From Sphingomonas sp. 28-66-16 (GTDB taxonomy: Bacteria > Pseudomonadota > Alphaproteobacteria > Sphingomonadales > Sphingomonadaceae): a stretch of 64,000 nt of DNA. The stretch is taken from NCBI GenBank assembly GCA_002281485.1, contig NCGF01000003.1, positions 62,001 to 126,000 of the forward strand. Direction: 5' to 3'. A model generated the notes under the pieces. The model did not search any database. It had not been told where the DNA came from and saw only the letters and a list, made by a program, of their open reading frames with translations. A program made the translations under genes and the position numbers. How positions within the stretch are numbered: the stretch's first letter is position 1; each line of letters starts with the position of its first letter. Positions 52,807-61,702 of this stretch are shown in pieces.

Positions 52807-52973
52807 CGTTGGACGGGCTCAGGCGAGAGCTTTTCTTCCTCGCCTACCATCTTCACTGGTCCTGGAGCGAGCTGATGACGATGCCCCTTGATGAACGGCG
52901 CGCCTTTTCGCTGTTGCTGCGCGAGCAGATCGAGCGCGAGAACGCCGAGATCGATTCGGCGCGGCGGCACTGA
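52803..52973 (+). CDS. Small DUF6760-like eCIS protein
   Basis: This 56-residue protein begins at GTG 52803 overlapping the stop of the previous gene (GTGA). It reads RRELFFLAYHLHWSWSELM, then PLDERRAFSLLLREQIERENAEI, a pattern with an AYHxHW block and a helical end that matches the short DUF6760 proteins of eCIS clusters. It is too short to stand out as a gene on length alone. It precedes the first tape-measure-like gene by three bases. Function is not known. Confidence 0.8.
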   Translation: MTLDGLRRELFFLAYHLHWSWSELMTMPLDERRAFSLLLREQIERENAEIDSARRH

Positions 52974-52976
52974 ACG

Positions 52977-54857
52977 ATGCCGATCGCGCTTCTCCTCCAG
53001 AGCGATTTCCAGCGGCTGGTGCGCGCAGCGCGCCCGCTCGACACGTGGCGCGAGGTGCTCGCGCTCGAGGCGCTGGTGATCGATCGGGCGCGCGGCGCGT
53101 TCCTTTCCGACTGGTTCGGCGCCGCCGTCCCGCGCACGAGCGACCAGCTGCTGATCGGCATCGTCAACATCGAAGCGCTCGGCGAGCAATATCGGATCGC
53201 CCGCGCGCGATCGATCGGCGGCGACACCGGCGCGAACCTGACCGAGCCCGTCGCGGGGCTGGCCGGCATGGCGGCGGGGCTGTTGCTGTCGCCGTCGGGC
53301 AGCATTCTCGCGCTGTACGGCCTGTTGCGCACCGCCACCGGCACCCTGCCGCTCGTCATCTTCCACCTCCTGTTCAGCACACGCGCGTTCGGCGCGGCGC
53401 TGTCGCTTGGATTTGCTGGCGTGGTGGTCGGGCTCGGCGCGGGCGCAGCCGCGATCCTGCTGCCGATCGGCTTTCTGGCGGCGATCATCTACATCGCGAT
53501 CAGTTCGGGTCGGCCCGGCGCCGGACAATTGGCGTTCGAGCTGCTCGGGGCGCTGGCGCGGCTGTTCGAAGCGCTGCCGCGGTTCGTCGCGCAGATCCTC
53601 GGTCCGCGATCGGGCGTGCGCAATCCGCTGATCCGCAGCCTGCTCGAGCTTTTCGACAGCGTCGCAGCGCTGATGGCGCAAGGCATCGGCGCGATCGCGC
53701 TGCTGGTGACGCGGGTCGGGCCCTTGATCCTGCCCTGGACGCGCGAATTTCTCGCAATCGGCCGACTGGCCAGCGCCACGGGCGCGTTGGTCTCCGCGAT
53801 CGTCACCGATGCCCGCGATCGGCTTCAGCACCTGTTCGGCGATGCCGACGATTCGCTGCCGAACATCGTCGGGCGGTTGATCGATCAGCTGATGGCCGGG
53901 GTGCATCGCCTCGTCGGCGCCATTGGCGCCGCGATCGACCAGCTCGCCGGCGCGATCATGGCCGGCGCGGGCGCCGCCTATGACGTCGCCAAGACGAGCC
54001 TGCTCGCGGCGGTGCTGGTCGCGCGCAAGCTGGTGATGGATTTTCCGCTGATCCGCACCTTTCGCGCGCTGGCATCGGTCGCGACGCTCGTCCGGTCGCT
54101 GATCCCCCCCTCGACGCCAAGTTCCTCATCGGGGCCAAGCCTGTTCGGCCGCATCCTCGCCGCGCTGCCCTCGGGATCGGGGCCGTCGATGCCGACGTGG
54201 CCCGGCCTGCCCGACGCCGCCCTCGCCGAAGCCCGCGTCGGCGATCGCCCGCCCGCGCCGACGCTCGCCAATGTCGAGGAGATGCTCGATTCGTCGACCC
54301 CCCTCGGGGCGAGCGCGCGCTTCGGGTTGATGGCCTTGCCGCCGGGGGCGCTCGCGCCGTTCCGGCTGACCGACGAAACGCGGGCCATCATCGCGCAGCT
54401 GATGCAAGCGCCGCGCAGCATCGTCGCCGATCAGCTCGCCGCACTCGCCGCCGAGGGCGCGCCCGATCCGATCATCGACGCGGGCCGCGCGCGCGATCTG
54501 CTGCATCTGCTGATGGGGGTCCTGCCGGCCGATGTCGTCGCCGGCGCCACCGAGGGCGAGACCGACCTGCGCCGCAGCATTCACGCGAGCATCGCCGGCA
54601 CGATCCTGCCCTTCATCCGCGCTCGGATTCCCGAATTGCGGCCGATGCTGACCGCGCTCGACACCGAAATCACCGCGCGGGTGGAAAGCGATCCCGACGC
54701 CTTCCCGGTCCGGAGCCTCCCCGACAATGGCCGGCTGCGCCCGGTGATCGGGCGGCTGACCGTGTTCCTGCCCGGCGGCGATCCGGCGACCGCGCGCAAC
54801 TTCGCCAATGATCTGACCCGGCTGATGCGCGAACAGCCCTATGTGGTCGCGGCGTGA
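52977..54857 (+). CDS. Tape-measure-like hydrophobic eCIS protein 1
   Basis: This 626-residue protein is mainly alpha-helical with hydrophobic segments (about residues 91-178, with GLLLSPSGSILALYGLL and AAAILLPIGFLAAIIYIAI) and Ala/Leu-rich amphipathic helices. Glycine-rich stretches and long helices are typical of tape-measure proteins, which span the tail lumen and set its length. Ser/Pro-rich linker at 375-395. It is the first of three such genes in a row. Its ATG is three bases after the DUF6760-like stop, and its end overlaps the next start (TGATG). Direct homology to known tape-measure proteins is not proved. Confidence 0.65.
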   Translation: MPIALLLQSDFQRLVRAARPLDTWREVLALEALVIDRARGAFLSDWFGAAVPRTSDQLLIGIVNIEALGEQYRIARARSIGGDTGANLTEPVAGLAGMAAGLLLSPSGSILALYGLLRTATGTLPLVIFHLLFSTRAFGAALSLGFAGVVVGLGAGAAAILLPIGFLAAIIYIAISSGRPGAGQLAFELLGALARLFEALPRFVAQILGPRSGVRNPLIRSLLELFDSVAALMAQGIGAIALLVTRVGPLILPWTREFLAIGRLASATGALVSAIVTDARDRLQHLFGDADDSLPNIVGRLIDQLMAGVHRLVGAIGAAIDQLAGAIMAGAGAAYDVAKTSLLAAVLVARKLVMDFPLIRTFRALASVATLVRSLIPPSTPSSSSGPSLFGRILAALPSGSGPSMPTWPGLPDAALAEARVGDRPPAPTLANVEEMLDSSTPLGASARFGLMALPPGALAPFRLTDETRAIIAQLMQAPRSIVADQLAALAAEGAPDPIIDAGRARDLLHLLMGVLPADVVAGATEGETDLRRSIHASIAGTILPFIRARIPELRPMLTALDTEITARVESDPDAFPVRSLPDNGRLRPVIGRLTVFLPGGDPATARNFANDLTRLMREQPYVVAA

Positions 54858-56788
54858 TGCCGATCGATCTCGCCGCCATCGCCCGCGCCTATGCGCCGCT
54901 CCGGGCCGAGATGAACCGGCTGATCGGCGCGTTCACCCCATTGGGGCCGTGGCTCGCCGACCGGCTGGGCCAGCTCCGCATCCTCGAGCCGCGCACCCGC
55001 GCCTTTCCGGTCTATGCGTTCGAAGGCCGCGCGATCGTCGGCCGGACGGCGGGCGCGCAGGCCGGGACACTCAGGCCCTATGGATCGATCGGCGGGGCGT
55101 TCGCGGCGCCGTTCGTGGCGCTCGGGCGCGGTTTCCTCCGCGCCGGCCAGGCAGTGACCGACGAGCTGATCCTGCCCGATCTGCTCGGCGCCATCCGCGA
55201 CATCGTCGCTGCGATCGACACCCAGATCGCGGCGTTCGCCACGCCCCGCGCCGCCATGTTCGATCCGCGCAACGCGCGCGCCGGGCAATTGTTCGGGCTC
55301 GCGGCAATGGCCTATCGCGCGGTGGTGTCGAGCACCGGCCAGCTGCGCGCGCTCGCCGGCGATTTTGCGACCATGCGCGGCCTGCTGGGCATCGCCCCCT
55401 ATTCGCCCGCCCCCCCTCCCGGCGTGCCGACCCGACCGGGGGAGCCCGGCGCGGACATTCCCCGATCGATCAACGCCGAACCGCTCGACACGGCGTCGCG
55501 CTACATCGTCGCCGCGCTGATCGTCGTCCCCGCCCTGCCCGATCTGGTCGGCAGCGTGGTGCGCGCGGTGTGGCACGGTGTGCGGCTGGCGGTGCTGACC
55601 GCGATCCAGTCGATCGAGCGCCGCCTGTGGGCCGCTAGGCGGACAGTCTACGACGTCTTCTTGCACACCCTGCCGCGATTGTTGCGCAAGATACCGGCGT
55701 TGATGACGGTCTTCGGGCTGCTGATCGCCCAGAACATCCAGCATTTCATGGAGTTCGCCCAAGTCTATTTCGAGCTGCTGGTCGACGTGCTCCGCGATTT
55801 CCTCAATGAACTGCGCGATTACATCAATCACTTCATCACGATCATCAACACGGTCCTCGGGGTGATCGATGCCGTCCTCGATTTCGATCTGCTCCGCCTG
55901 ATCAAGCCGTTCATGGGTCTTGGTGCCCTGGTGCTCGATTATTTCAGCATTCGCTTCACGATCAACGATCTGCTCGATGCCGCCGGCGCCGGGGTCAATC
56001 TCGCGCTGTACGCCGCGCTGCAGGGGTCGGTGATGGCAGCGCGGGCAGCCGTCTGGGCGATGCCCGGCGCCACGGGGCGGGCCGCGCGACGCGCGCTCAA
56101 GCTGCTCAGCCAGATCATCGATGCGCTGTTCCAGGATACCGGCGCCTATCCCGACGAGACGGCGGCGCCGCGACTGCCGCGGATGCCCAATCTCTACGAT
56201 ACGCTGATCGGTCCGCGCGGCGTGGCGCTTGGCCGGATGGTCGCGGCATGGGGCGCGCAGCTCGCCGGCGACATCGCCGGGATCGTCGAGGTGGGCACCC
56301 GTACCTTGTCCGGCCTGGCCGAGACCTTTTCGACCGCGGCCGCCGATCTGGCGCGGACCGGGCCGCGCACCGACGATTTCGCGCATGGCGCCGCCGACAC
56401 CGCCAATGCATTGTTCGCCGATCAGATCGGGACGCTCGGCGCGCGTCAGGCGAGGGTGCCGGGGGCGCTCGAAGGCTGGCTCGCGGGGGGCGGCTTCGAC
56501 GCGATCGGCGCGGCGATCCCACTCTATATCCAGTCGATGCGGCGCTTCTGGCGCGACGAGGTCGCTGCCGGGCGCGACGCGATGGTCGAGATCACCCCGA
56601 CCTCGCCGCATATCCTCGCGCGTCGCGCCGTGCTGGGGCGGGTGCACTTCGCGCGGCTCGAGATCCGGGCGGGCGGGCGGCCGATCGACGAGGCGCTAGT
56701 GCGCGACACCGCCGAGCGCTTCCAGCGCGCGGTGCGCGACGCCTATGACGACGGCCAGCGGCGGCTGGCGCTGGTGGCGAACGGCTGA
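54857..56788 (+). CDS. Tape-measure-like hydrophobic eCIS protein 2
   Basis: This 643-residue protein has long helices (DVLRDFLNELRDYINHFITIINTVLGVIDAVLDF near residues 315-350) and a Pro-rich hinge (APPPGVPTRPGEPGA). It has several hydrophobic stretches but few charged clusters. The C-terminal 100 residues are more globular (RRAVLGRVHFARLEIRAGGRP). It overlaps neighbours on both sides (TGATG). Similar length and composition to proteins 1 and 3 suggests related roles in filling or setting the tail lumen. Confidence 0.62.
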   Translation: MPIDLAAIARAYAPLRAEMNRLIGAFTPLGPWLADRLGQLRILEPRTRAFPVYAFEGRAIVGRTAGAQAGTLRPYGSIGGAFAAPFVALGRGFLRAGQAVTDELILPDLLGAIRDIVAAIDTQIAAFATPRAAMFDPRNARAGQLFGLAAMAYRAVVSSTGQLRALAGDFATMRGLLGIAPYSPAPPPGVPTRPGEPGADIPRSINAEPLDTASRYIVAALIVVPALPDLVGSVVRAVWHGVRLAVLTAIQSIERRLWAARRTVYDVFLHTLPRLLRKIPALMTVFGLLIAQNIQHFMEFAQVYFELLVDVLRDFLNELRDYINHFITIINTVLGVIDAVLDFDLLRLIKPFMGLGALVLDYFSIRFTINDLLDAAGAGVNLALYAALQGSVMAARAAVWAMPGATGRAARRALKLLSQIIDALFQDTGAYPDETAAPRLPRMPNLYDTLIGPRGVALGRMVAAWGAQLAGDIAGIVEVGTRTLSGLAETFSTAAADLARTGPRTDDFAHGAADTANALFADQIGTLGARQARVPGALEGWLAGGGFDAIGAAIPLYIQSMRRFWRDEVAAGRDAMVEITPTSPHILARRAVLGRVHFARLEIRAGGRPIDEALVRDTAERFQRAVRDAYDDGQRRLALVANG

Positions 56789-58698
56789 TGGAACCCAACA
56801 GCCTTCCGATCAGCCTGATGATGATGGAGCAGGAATCGCTCTCGCGCCGGGTCGCCGCGCTCGAGGCGCACAGCCTGACCGCGCAGCTCCAGCTGATCGT
56901 GTCGCAACTGTCGGCGATGCGCACCAGCCTCGACCAGATCGGGCTGGCGACGAGCCGCTATGCCGGCTTCGCCTTTGCCGAGGCGTTCACCCCCGGCGGC
57001 CGGTTCGGCGCGCCGCCGATGATCGCCGGATCGCTCGCCGTCCATATCGTCAACATTCGCGATCTCGTCGCGAGCAGCGGGATCGCGGGCTTCTTCGAAG
57101 GCTTGCTGGGTGGCATCGGCCGCTTCTTCGGCGGGTTGTTCGGGGGGATCATCGGCGGCACGATCGCCGGGGTCGCGCTGCCGGTGATGATCGGCATGAT
57201 GGACACCATCGTCACCACGATCGAGCGGATCATCAACCGGTTCGGGATCGGCGGCGGGCCGCCCGCCCCCACCAAGCCGGAGACCCCGACCGGCGCGCTC
57301 GGCGAATCGGCGACCGATCAGCTCGGCGAGCTGCGGTCGATCCTCGATCTGGCTACCGGGCTGGTCGAGGCGGCGGGCAGCGGCGAACCGCCCGCGGCGG
57401 GACGGCTGCAAGCGTCGCTGACTCCGGCGGCCGAACGCTGGCTGGAAATGTTGCGCACGGTGCAAAGCGTGGTGGGCGGCATCACCCGGCTGGTCAACGG
57501 GCTGACCTTGCTCGTGCCGGTCCTGGTCGGCAGCCTGGCGCTGCTGATCGACAAGCTCGATGCCATCAAGCTCGCGATCATCGACGTGCTTCAATTCGTG
57601 GTCCGCAACGTCCTTGTCCTGCGCGGGCTGGTGCTCGTCACGGTGTTCGATCTGATCGCCTCGGCGGCACGGCTTGCAGCGGGGCTGGTCGGCATCCTCG
57701 CCGAGACGATCCGCAATGCGCTCACTGGCGTGTTCGCGCTGATCGGCACGATCCTGCAGGGCGCGCTGGGGGTGTTCCAGTTTCTCGCCGGCGGTCTGCA
57801 GCGCACCGTCAACGCGCTGCTCGGCTGGGTGGTCGATACGCTGTTCGTGGTGCTCGCCCGGCTCGGCGATCTGCGGATCTTCCGGCTGATCACCCATATC
57901 GTCCGGGTGCTGCCGGCGGTGCTGCCGCCGCTCTACGAGCTGATCCGGCCGGCTGGCAGCGCGGCGCTGACGCCCACCCAGCAGGCCGATTTGAGCGCCG
58001 CGGCAGCGCTGGCGATCCCGGGACCGGCGGTGGCCGGCACGCTGCCGTCCGCCAGTCTGCCCGCGCTCCCCAATATCGCCGACGCGGTCGCCCCGGCGGC
58101 AGCCACCGCCGCACTGCAGACCGCGCTCGACGACACCCGCCAGGGGCTGTTGCGCGGAGTGGATGACACGCTTGGCGCGCTGCGCACGGGGCTGCGCGAG
58201 ATCGGCTCCAGCATGACTAGCCTCGTTCAGGACGAACTGACCCGCAACACCGAGCGCTTCCGTCCCCAGCTCGATCAGGTGCGGACCCGCTCGGCCGAAG
58301 TCGCCGACGCCTTTGCCGTCGCCGAGCGGGCCGCGCGCGAGCGCCCGCGGACCGGGCTCGAGGCGATCGCCCAGGCCTATCAACGCTGGCTGGTCGGCAG
58401 CGGATTCCGGTCGATGCTCGACACGCTGACCGCCAGTTTCCGGGCAACCCCGCCGAGCGACACCGGCTCGATCCCCGGCGCGGTCGCAACCGAATCGATC
58501 GATCGGCCGCGCGCGTCGATCGAGATCGCCGATGTCGTCATCGATCTTACCCCGCCTACCCCGCCCCGCCCCGCCGCCGAACCGCACGCGGCGCGCGACA
58601 TCGAAAGCATCACCATGGAAGTGCTCGCGCATCTCGACGAACTCCAGCGGCGGGGGCTGCGTTTCGTCCCCGGCGCGCCGATGGCGGCAGCGGTCTGA
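56788..58698 (+). CDS. Tape-measure-like hydrophobic eCIS protein 3
   Basis: This 636-residue protein begins with a coiled-coil-like start (ESLSRRVAALEAHSLTAQLQLIVSQL), then a Gly-zipper hydrophobic stretch (GIGRFFGGLFGGIIGGTIAG, about residues 112-131) and long helical regions (LVVxxLALLIDKLDAIKLAI). The Gly-zipper is a known membrane-insertion pattern in tape-measure proteins. C-terminal 60 residues are Pro-rich then helical. Stop and next start overlap (TGATG). It is the last of the set before the CIS tube-cap gene. Confidence 0.62.
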   Translation: MEPNSLPISLMMMEQESLSRRVAALEAHSLTAQLQLIVSQLSAMRTSLDQIGLATSRYAGFAFAEAFTPGGRFGAPPMIAGSLAVHIVNIRDLVASSGIAGFFEGLLGGIGRFFGGLFGGIIGGTIAGVALPVMIGMMDTIVTTIERIINRFGIGGGPPAPTKPETPTGALGESATDQLGELRSILDLATGLVEAAGSGEPPAAGRLQASLTPAAERWLEMLRTVQSVVGGITRLVNGLTLLVPVLVGSLALLIDKLDAIKLAIIDVLQFVVRNVLVLRGLVLVTVFDLIASAARLAAGLVGILAETIRNALTGVFALIGTILQGALGVFQFLAGGLQRTVNALLGWVVDTLFVVLARLGDLRIFRLITHIVRVLPAVLPPLYELIRPAGSAALTPTQQADLSAAAALAIPGPAVAGTLPSASLPALPNIADAVAPAAATAALQTALDDTRQGLLRGVDDTLGALRTGLREIGSSMTSLVQDELTRNTERFRPQLDQVRTRSAEVADAFAVAERAARERPRTGLEAIAQAYQRWLVGSGFRSMLDTLTASFRATPPSDTGSIPGAVATESIDRPRASIEIADVVIDLTPPTPPRPAAEPHAARDIESITMEVLAHLDELQRRGLRFVPGAPMAAAV

Positions 58699-59441
58699 TG
58701 GCGCGCGGCTATCTCGCCTCGTGGCTCAGCCTGCCGCCCCTGGTCTTCCGCTTCCAGTTCAACCCGGAATCGCTGGTCGAGAAGAAGAGCTACAAATATA
58801 CCGAAGTCGATAATTTCGGGAACTGGGATTTCGACAAGACCTCGGCCGCGCTCAATTCGGCGCAGCCCTGGTACACCAAGCTCGCGACCGCGCCGGCCGC
58901 CGCCTACAAGGACATTCAGGAGATCGGGCCGCAGCTCGTGCGCACCCATCCGCTGATGGCCGGGTGCGGCGATCAGCGCGTCTTCACGCTCGATTTCGTG
59001 CTCGACGGCGGCGTCCCGCTCGACGGCGCGACCGGCGAAGTCGGCAATCGCTACGACGGCAGCATCGAGCCGGATCTCGCCATCCTGCGCTCGTTCGTCA
59101 ATCCCGGCGTCGATGCCGGCGGGCTGATCGAATGGTTCGCCGACGGCTTCTCGAAGACCTTCGCACCGCCGCAATGCACGCTGATCTATGGCGGAATCAG
59201 CGCCGATTGCGTGATGGAAAGCCTGTCGATCAAGATGACGCGCTTCAATCCGGACACCTCCCCTGCGCGCGCCGAGGTGAGCATCTCGCTCAAGCAGCAG
59301 ACCAAGGCGATCACCCCCCTGATCGAGACGATCACGCGCACGATCAACGTCGCCACCACGCTCGCCCGGCCGGGCTATGGCGAAGACTATGTCAACGTCA
59401 TCCCCGGCGTCTCTGCCATCAAGCATATCTTTGATTTGTAA
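58698..59441 (+). CDS. eCIS tube-associated protein (Pvc7/CIS_tube-like N-terminal domain)
   Basis: This 247-residue protein has the CIS_tube pattern: FRFQFNPESLVEKKSYKYTEVD at the start and LDFVLDGGVPLDG, DLAILRSFVNPG, PPQCTLIYGG, DCVMESLSIKMTRFNPD, PARAEVSISLKQ later, matching the N-terminal domain of Afp7/Pvc7. Those proteins are usually single chains with a C-terminal LysM; here the LysM domain is a separate small gene just downstream. It sits at the tube-baseplate junction. Starts by TGATG overlap. Confidence 0.88.
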   Translation: MARGYLASWLSLPPLVFRFQFNPESLVEKKSYKYTEVDNFGNWDFDKTSAALNSAQPWYTKLATAPAAAYKDIQEIGPQLVRTHPLMAGCGDQRVFTLDFVLDGGVPLDGATGEVGNRYDGSIEPDLAILRSFVNPGVDAGGLIEWFADGFSKTFAPPQCTLIYGGISADCVMESLSIKMTRFNPDTSPARAEVSISLKQQTKAITPLIETITRTINVATTLARPGYGEDYVNVIPGVSAIKHIFDL

Positions 59442-59450
59442 GGACGATCA

Positions 59451-59768
59451 ATGCCCGTCGCGATCCGATCCCGTTATGCCGCCGCCACGCTCCAGCAAGC
59501 GCCCGACAGCGATGGCGTCGACCGGGCTGCGCTGCCGGCGCGGCTGCACCAGCCGCCCGATCCCGCCGCCGCACGATCGCGGCACGCGCTCACCGGCACC
59601 GAGACGCTCGAGACGCTGAGTTGGCGCTACGGCGGCACCAGCGATGGCTGGTGGCGGATCGCCGACGCCAATCCGCTGATCTTTCCGCTCGATTGGCGGC
59701 CCGGCCAGGTGGTCGAGATACTCGGCACCGGCGATGCTGGCCGTGTCGTACGCGATCGGCGGTTCTGA
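59451..59768 (+). CDS. LysM-domain eCIS protein
   Basis: This 105-residue protein has one LysM-type repeat: ETLETLSWRYGGTSDGWWRIADANPLIFPLDWRPGQVVEI (about residues 50-89). LysM in eCIS baseplates binds the hub rather than peptidoglycan. It complements the preceding CIS_tube protein, the two together equalling Pvc7. Nine bases separate the genes, with AAGGACG as ribosome-binding site, and the next gene starts one base after the stop. Confidence 0.88.
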   Translation: MPVAIRSRYAAATLQQAPDSDGVDRAALPARLHQPPDPAAARSRHALTGTETLETLSWRYGGTSDGWWRIADANPLIFPLDWRPGQVVEILGTGDAGRVVRDRRF

Positions 59769-59769
59769 G

Positions 59770-60885
59770 ATGGCCGATCCGCCGCCCCTTCCCTATCAGC
59801 GCGTGCTGCTCCAGGGCATCGACATCTCGGCGAACGTCCGTTTCGTCGAGGTCGAGGATCATGACCGGCTGATCGATCGCGCGGTCGTCGAGGTGGACGA
59901 TCCGGCGGGGCTCGCGCGTGAGGCGCCGCGCGAGGGCAACACCCTGGTCGTCGAGCTCGGCTGGGCGGACACCCATGCCGCGCTGTTCGAAGGCGAGATC
60001 ACCCGCGTCCAGACGCGCGAGGCGGGGTGCGAAGTCCCCCGCGTCCGGCTGACCGCGCTCGATTTCGCCTCGCGCATCCAGAAGCGCCCGTTCGAGGCGA
60101 CGAACCACACCGGCACGCTGAGCGCCATCGTGCGCGCGATCGTCACCCGCACCGCCAATGTCGGCGTGACGGTGGCGCAGGTCGAACCGGCGGTCGATCC
60201 GAACTATACCGAGACCGCGCCGCTCCGGCAGACGCAGGACGACTGGGCCTTCATCACCGAGCAGAGCCGGCGTGCCGGGTGCATTTCCTTCGTCGAATAT
60301 AATGCCGAGCGCTCGCAATTCTATTTCGTCCCGCTCACCGGCATCATGGCCGCCGCGCCGGCGGGCCAGCTCTCCAATGTCGGCACGTCGGGCCGGATTC
60401 TCTCGATCAATCTCGAACGATCGGCGGGCACCGCCGACACGCGACGCAGCGCCGCGTCGATCGATCCGGCGACCGGCGACGTCCGCGTCAGTGCCGCCCC
60501 GCCGCCGCCGGTCGAGACGCCGTCGGTGCCGAGTGCGCGGGCGATCGACACCGCCGACCGCGCCGGCGCGCCGATCGACGATGCGATCGCGGTCGCCGGC
60601 GAAGCCACCGAGACGCCGGCGACGCTGCGCCCGACCGGGCTCGCGGTCGGCGCGCGCGACGGCGATGCCCCGCAGGACCCGACGCTGGCGCTGGGCTGGC
60701 GCGCACGCGGGCGCTGCGTCGGCACGGTGATGCTGCGCGCCAAGAGCCGGATCGAACTGACCGGGGTGGCGAGCTGGGCCGAGACGCAATGGTATGTGAA
60801 GCGGGCGAAGCACGTCGTCGTCACGCCGCGCCCCGCCGAGGACATGCTGGCCAGCTATGTCACCGAATTCGAGCTGACGCGGTGA
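59770..60885 (+). CDS. eCIS baseplate hub protein (phage gpD/gp27-like)
   Basis: This 371-residue protein is the trimeric hub under the spike. Its pattern is gpD/gp27-like: RVLLQGIDISANVRFVEVEDHDRLIDRAVVEVDDPAG, LVVELGW, FEGEITRVQ, VRLTALDF, DDWAFITEQSRRAGCISFVEY, followed by a variable Pro/Ala linker (residues 250-290) and a closing strand domain with GVASWAETQWYVKRAKHVV. The ATG is preceded by TGAGA. It lies next to the spike gene, as in Pvc8-like pairs, where the roles are divided between two genes here. Confidence 0.88.
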   Translation: MADPPPLPYQRVLLQGIDISANVRFVEVEDHDRLIDRAVVEVDDPAGLAREAPREGNTLVVELGWADTHAALFEGEITRVQTREAGCEVPRVRLTALDFASRIQKRPFEATNHTGTLSAIVRAIVTRTANVGVTVAQVEPAVDPNYTETAPLRQTQDDWAFITEQSRRAGCISFVEYNAERSQFYFVPLTGIMAAAPAGQLSNVGTSGRILSINLERSAGTADTRRSAASIDPATGDVRVSAAPPPPVETPSVPSARAIDTADRAGAPIDDAIAVAGEATETPATLRPTGLAVGARDGDAPQDPTLALGWRARGRCVGTVMLRAKSRIELTGVASWAETQWYVKRAKHVVVTPRPAEDMLASYVTEFELTR

Positions 60886-60892
60886 GGTGGTG

Positions 60893-61702
60893 ATGGACCC
60901 CGATCTCTCGCGTCACGCCGGTCGCTATTACGGCAAATATCGCGGCACCGTCACCGACAATGCCGACGAGACCAAGGTCGGCGCGATCAGGGTGCAGGTC
61001 CCCGCGATCTTCGGCGCAACGCTGGCGGTATGGGCGCAGCCCTGCTTTCCCTACGGCCATTTCTTCGTGCCGCCGGTCGGTGCCTTCGTCTGGGTCGAAT
61101 TCGAAGGCGGCGATCCGCAATATCCGATCTGGATCGGTACCTTCTACCCCCGCGACACCGCGCCACCCGAAACCCAGGTCAACCCGCCCGACAACCGCGT
61201 GCTTCATACCCGCAGCGGCCACATCGTCGAGTTCGACGACAAGGATGGCGAGGAGCGCGTGGTGATCCGTCACAAATCCAACGCCTTCGTCGCGATCGAC
61301 AAGGCCGGCAGCATCACCGTCTCGAACAAGAACGGCTCGACCGTCTCGCTGAGCGCCGAAAATGGCGGCAATGCGATGGTCGTCTCCGAACATGGCCATG
61401 TCATCACGATGACCGATGCCGGCATCGTGCTGATGAACAAGGACGGCGCGGCGCTCGATCTGACCGGCGACACGGTGCGGATGACCGCCAAGCAGATCAT
61501 CCTCGACGGCACCACGGTCGCGCTCGGCAACGGCGCGGCGGCGGGCGGTCAACCGACCGTGATGGGGACGAACTTCCAGACGCTGTGGACCCAGTTCATG
61601 GCCCATACCCACCCCTCGGCGATGGGGCCGACGGGGCCTGGAGTCCCGCCGGCGCCGTTCATCCCGGCGACGCATCTTGCCGGCGCGGTGCTCGTCAAAT
61701 GA
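60893..61702 (+). CDS. eCIS spike protein (gp5/VgrG-like)
   Basis: This 269-residue protein has an N-terminal OB-fold (RYYGKYRGTVTDNADETKVGAIRVQVPAIFG; AFVWVEFEGGDPQYPIWIG) and C-terminal beta-helix repeats with the valine-rich triple-strand pattern (AFVAIDKAGSITVSNKNGSTVSLSAENG). The start ATG has GAGG five bases upstream, and two GTG codons just before it are rejected. It ends HTHPSAMG...GVPPAPFIPATHLAG. It forms the needle tip that pierces target membranes. A following ATGA overlap couples it to the proline-rich gene. Confidence 0.92.
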   Translation: MDPDLSRHAGRYYGKYRGTVTDNADETKVGAIRVQVPAIFGATLAVWAQPCFPYGHFFVPPVGAFVWVEFEGGDPQYPIWIGTFYPRDTAPPETQVNPPDNRVLHTRSGHIVEFDDKDGEERVVIRHKSNAFVAIDKAGSITVSNKNGSTVSLSAENGGNAMVVSEHGHVITMTDAGIVLMNKDGAALDLTGDTVRMTAKQIILDGTTVALGNGAAAGGQPTVMGTNFQTLWTQFMAHTHPSAMGPTGPGVPPAPFIPATHLAGAVLVK

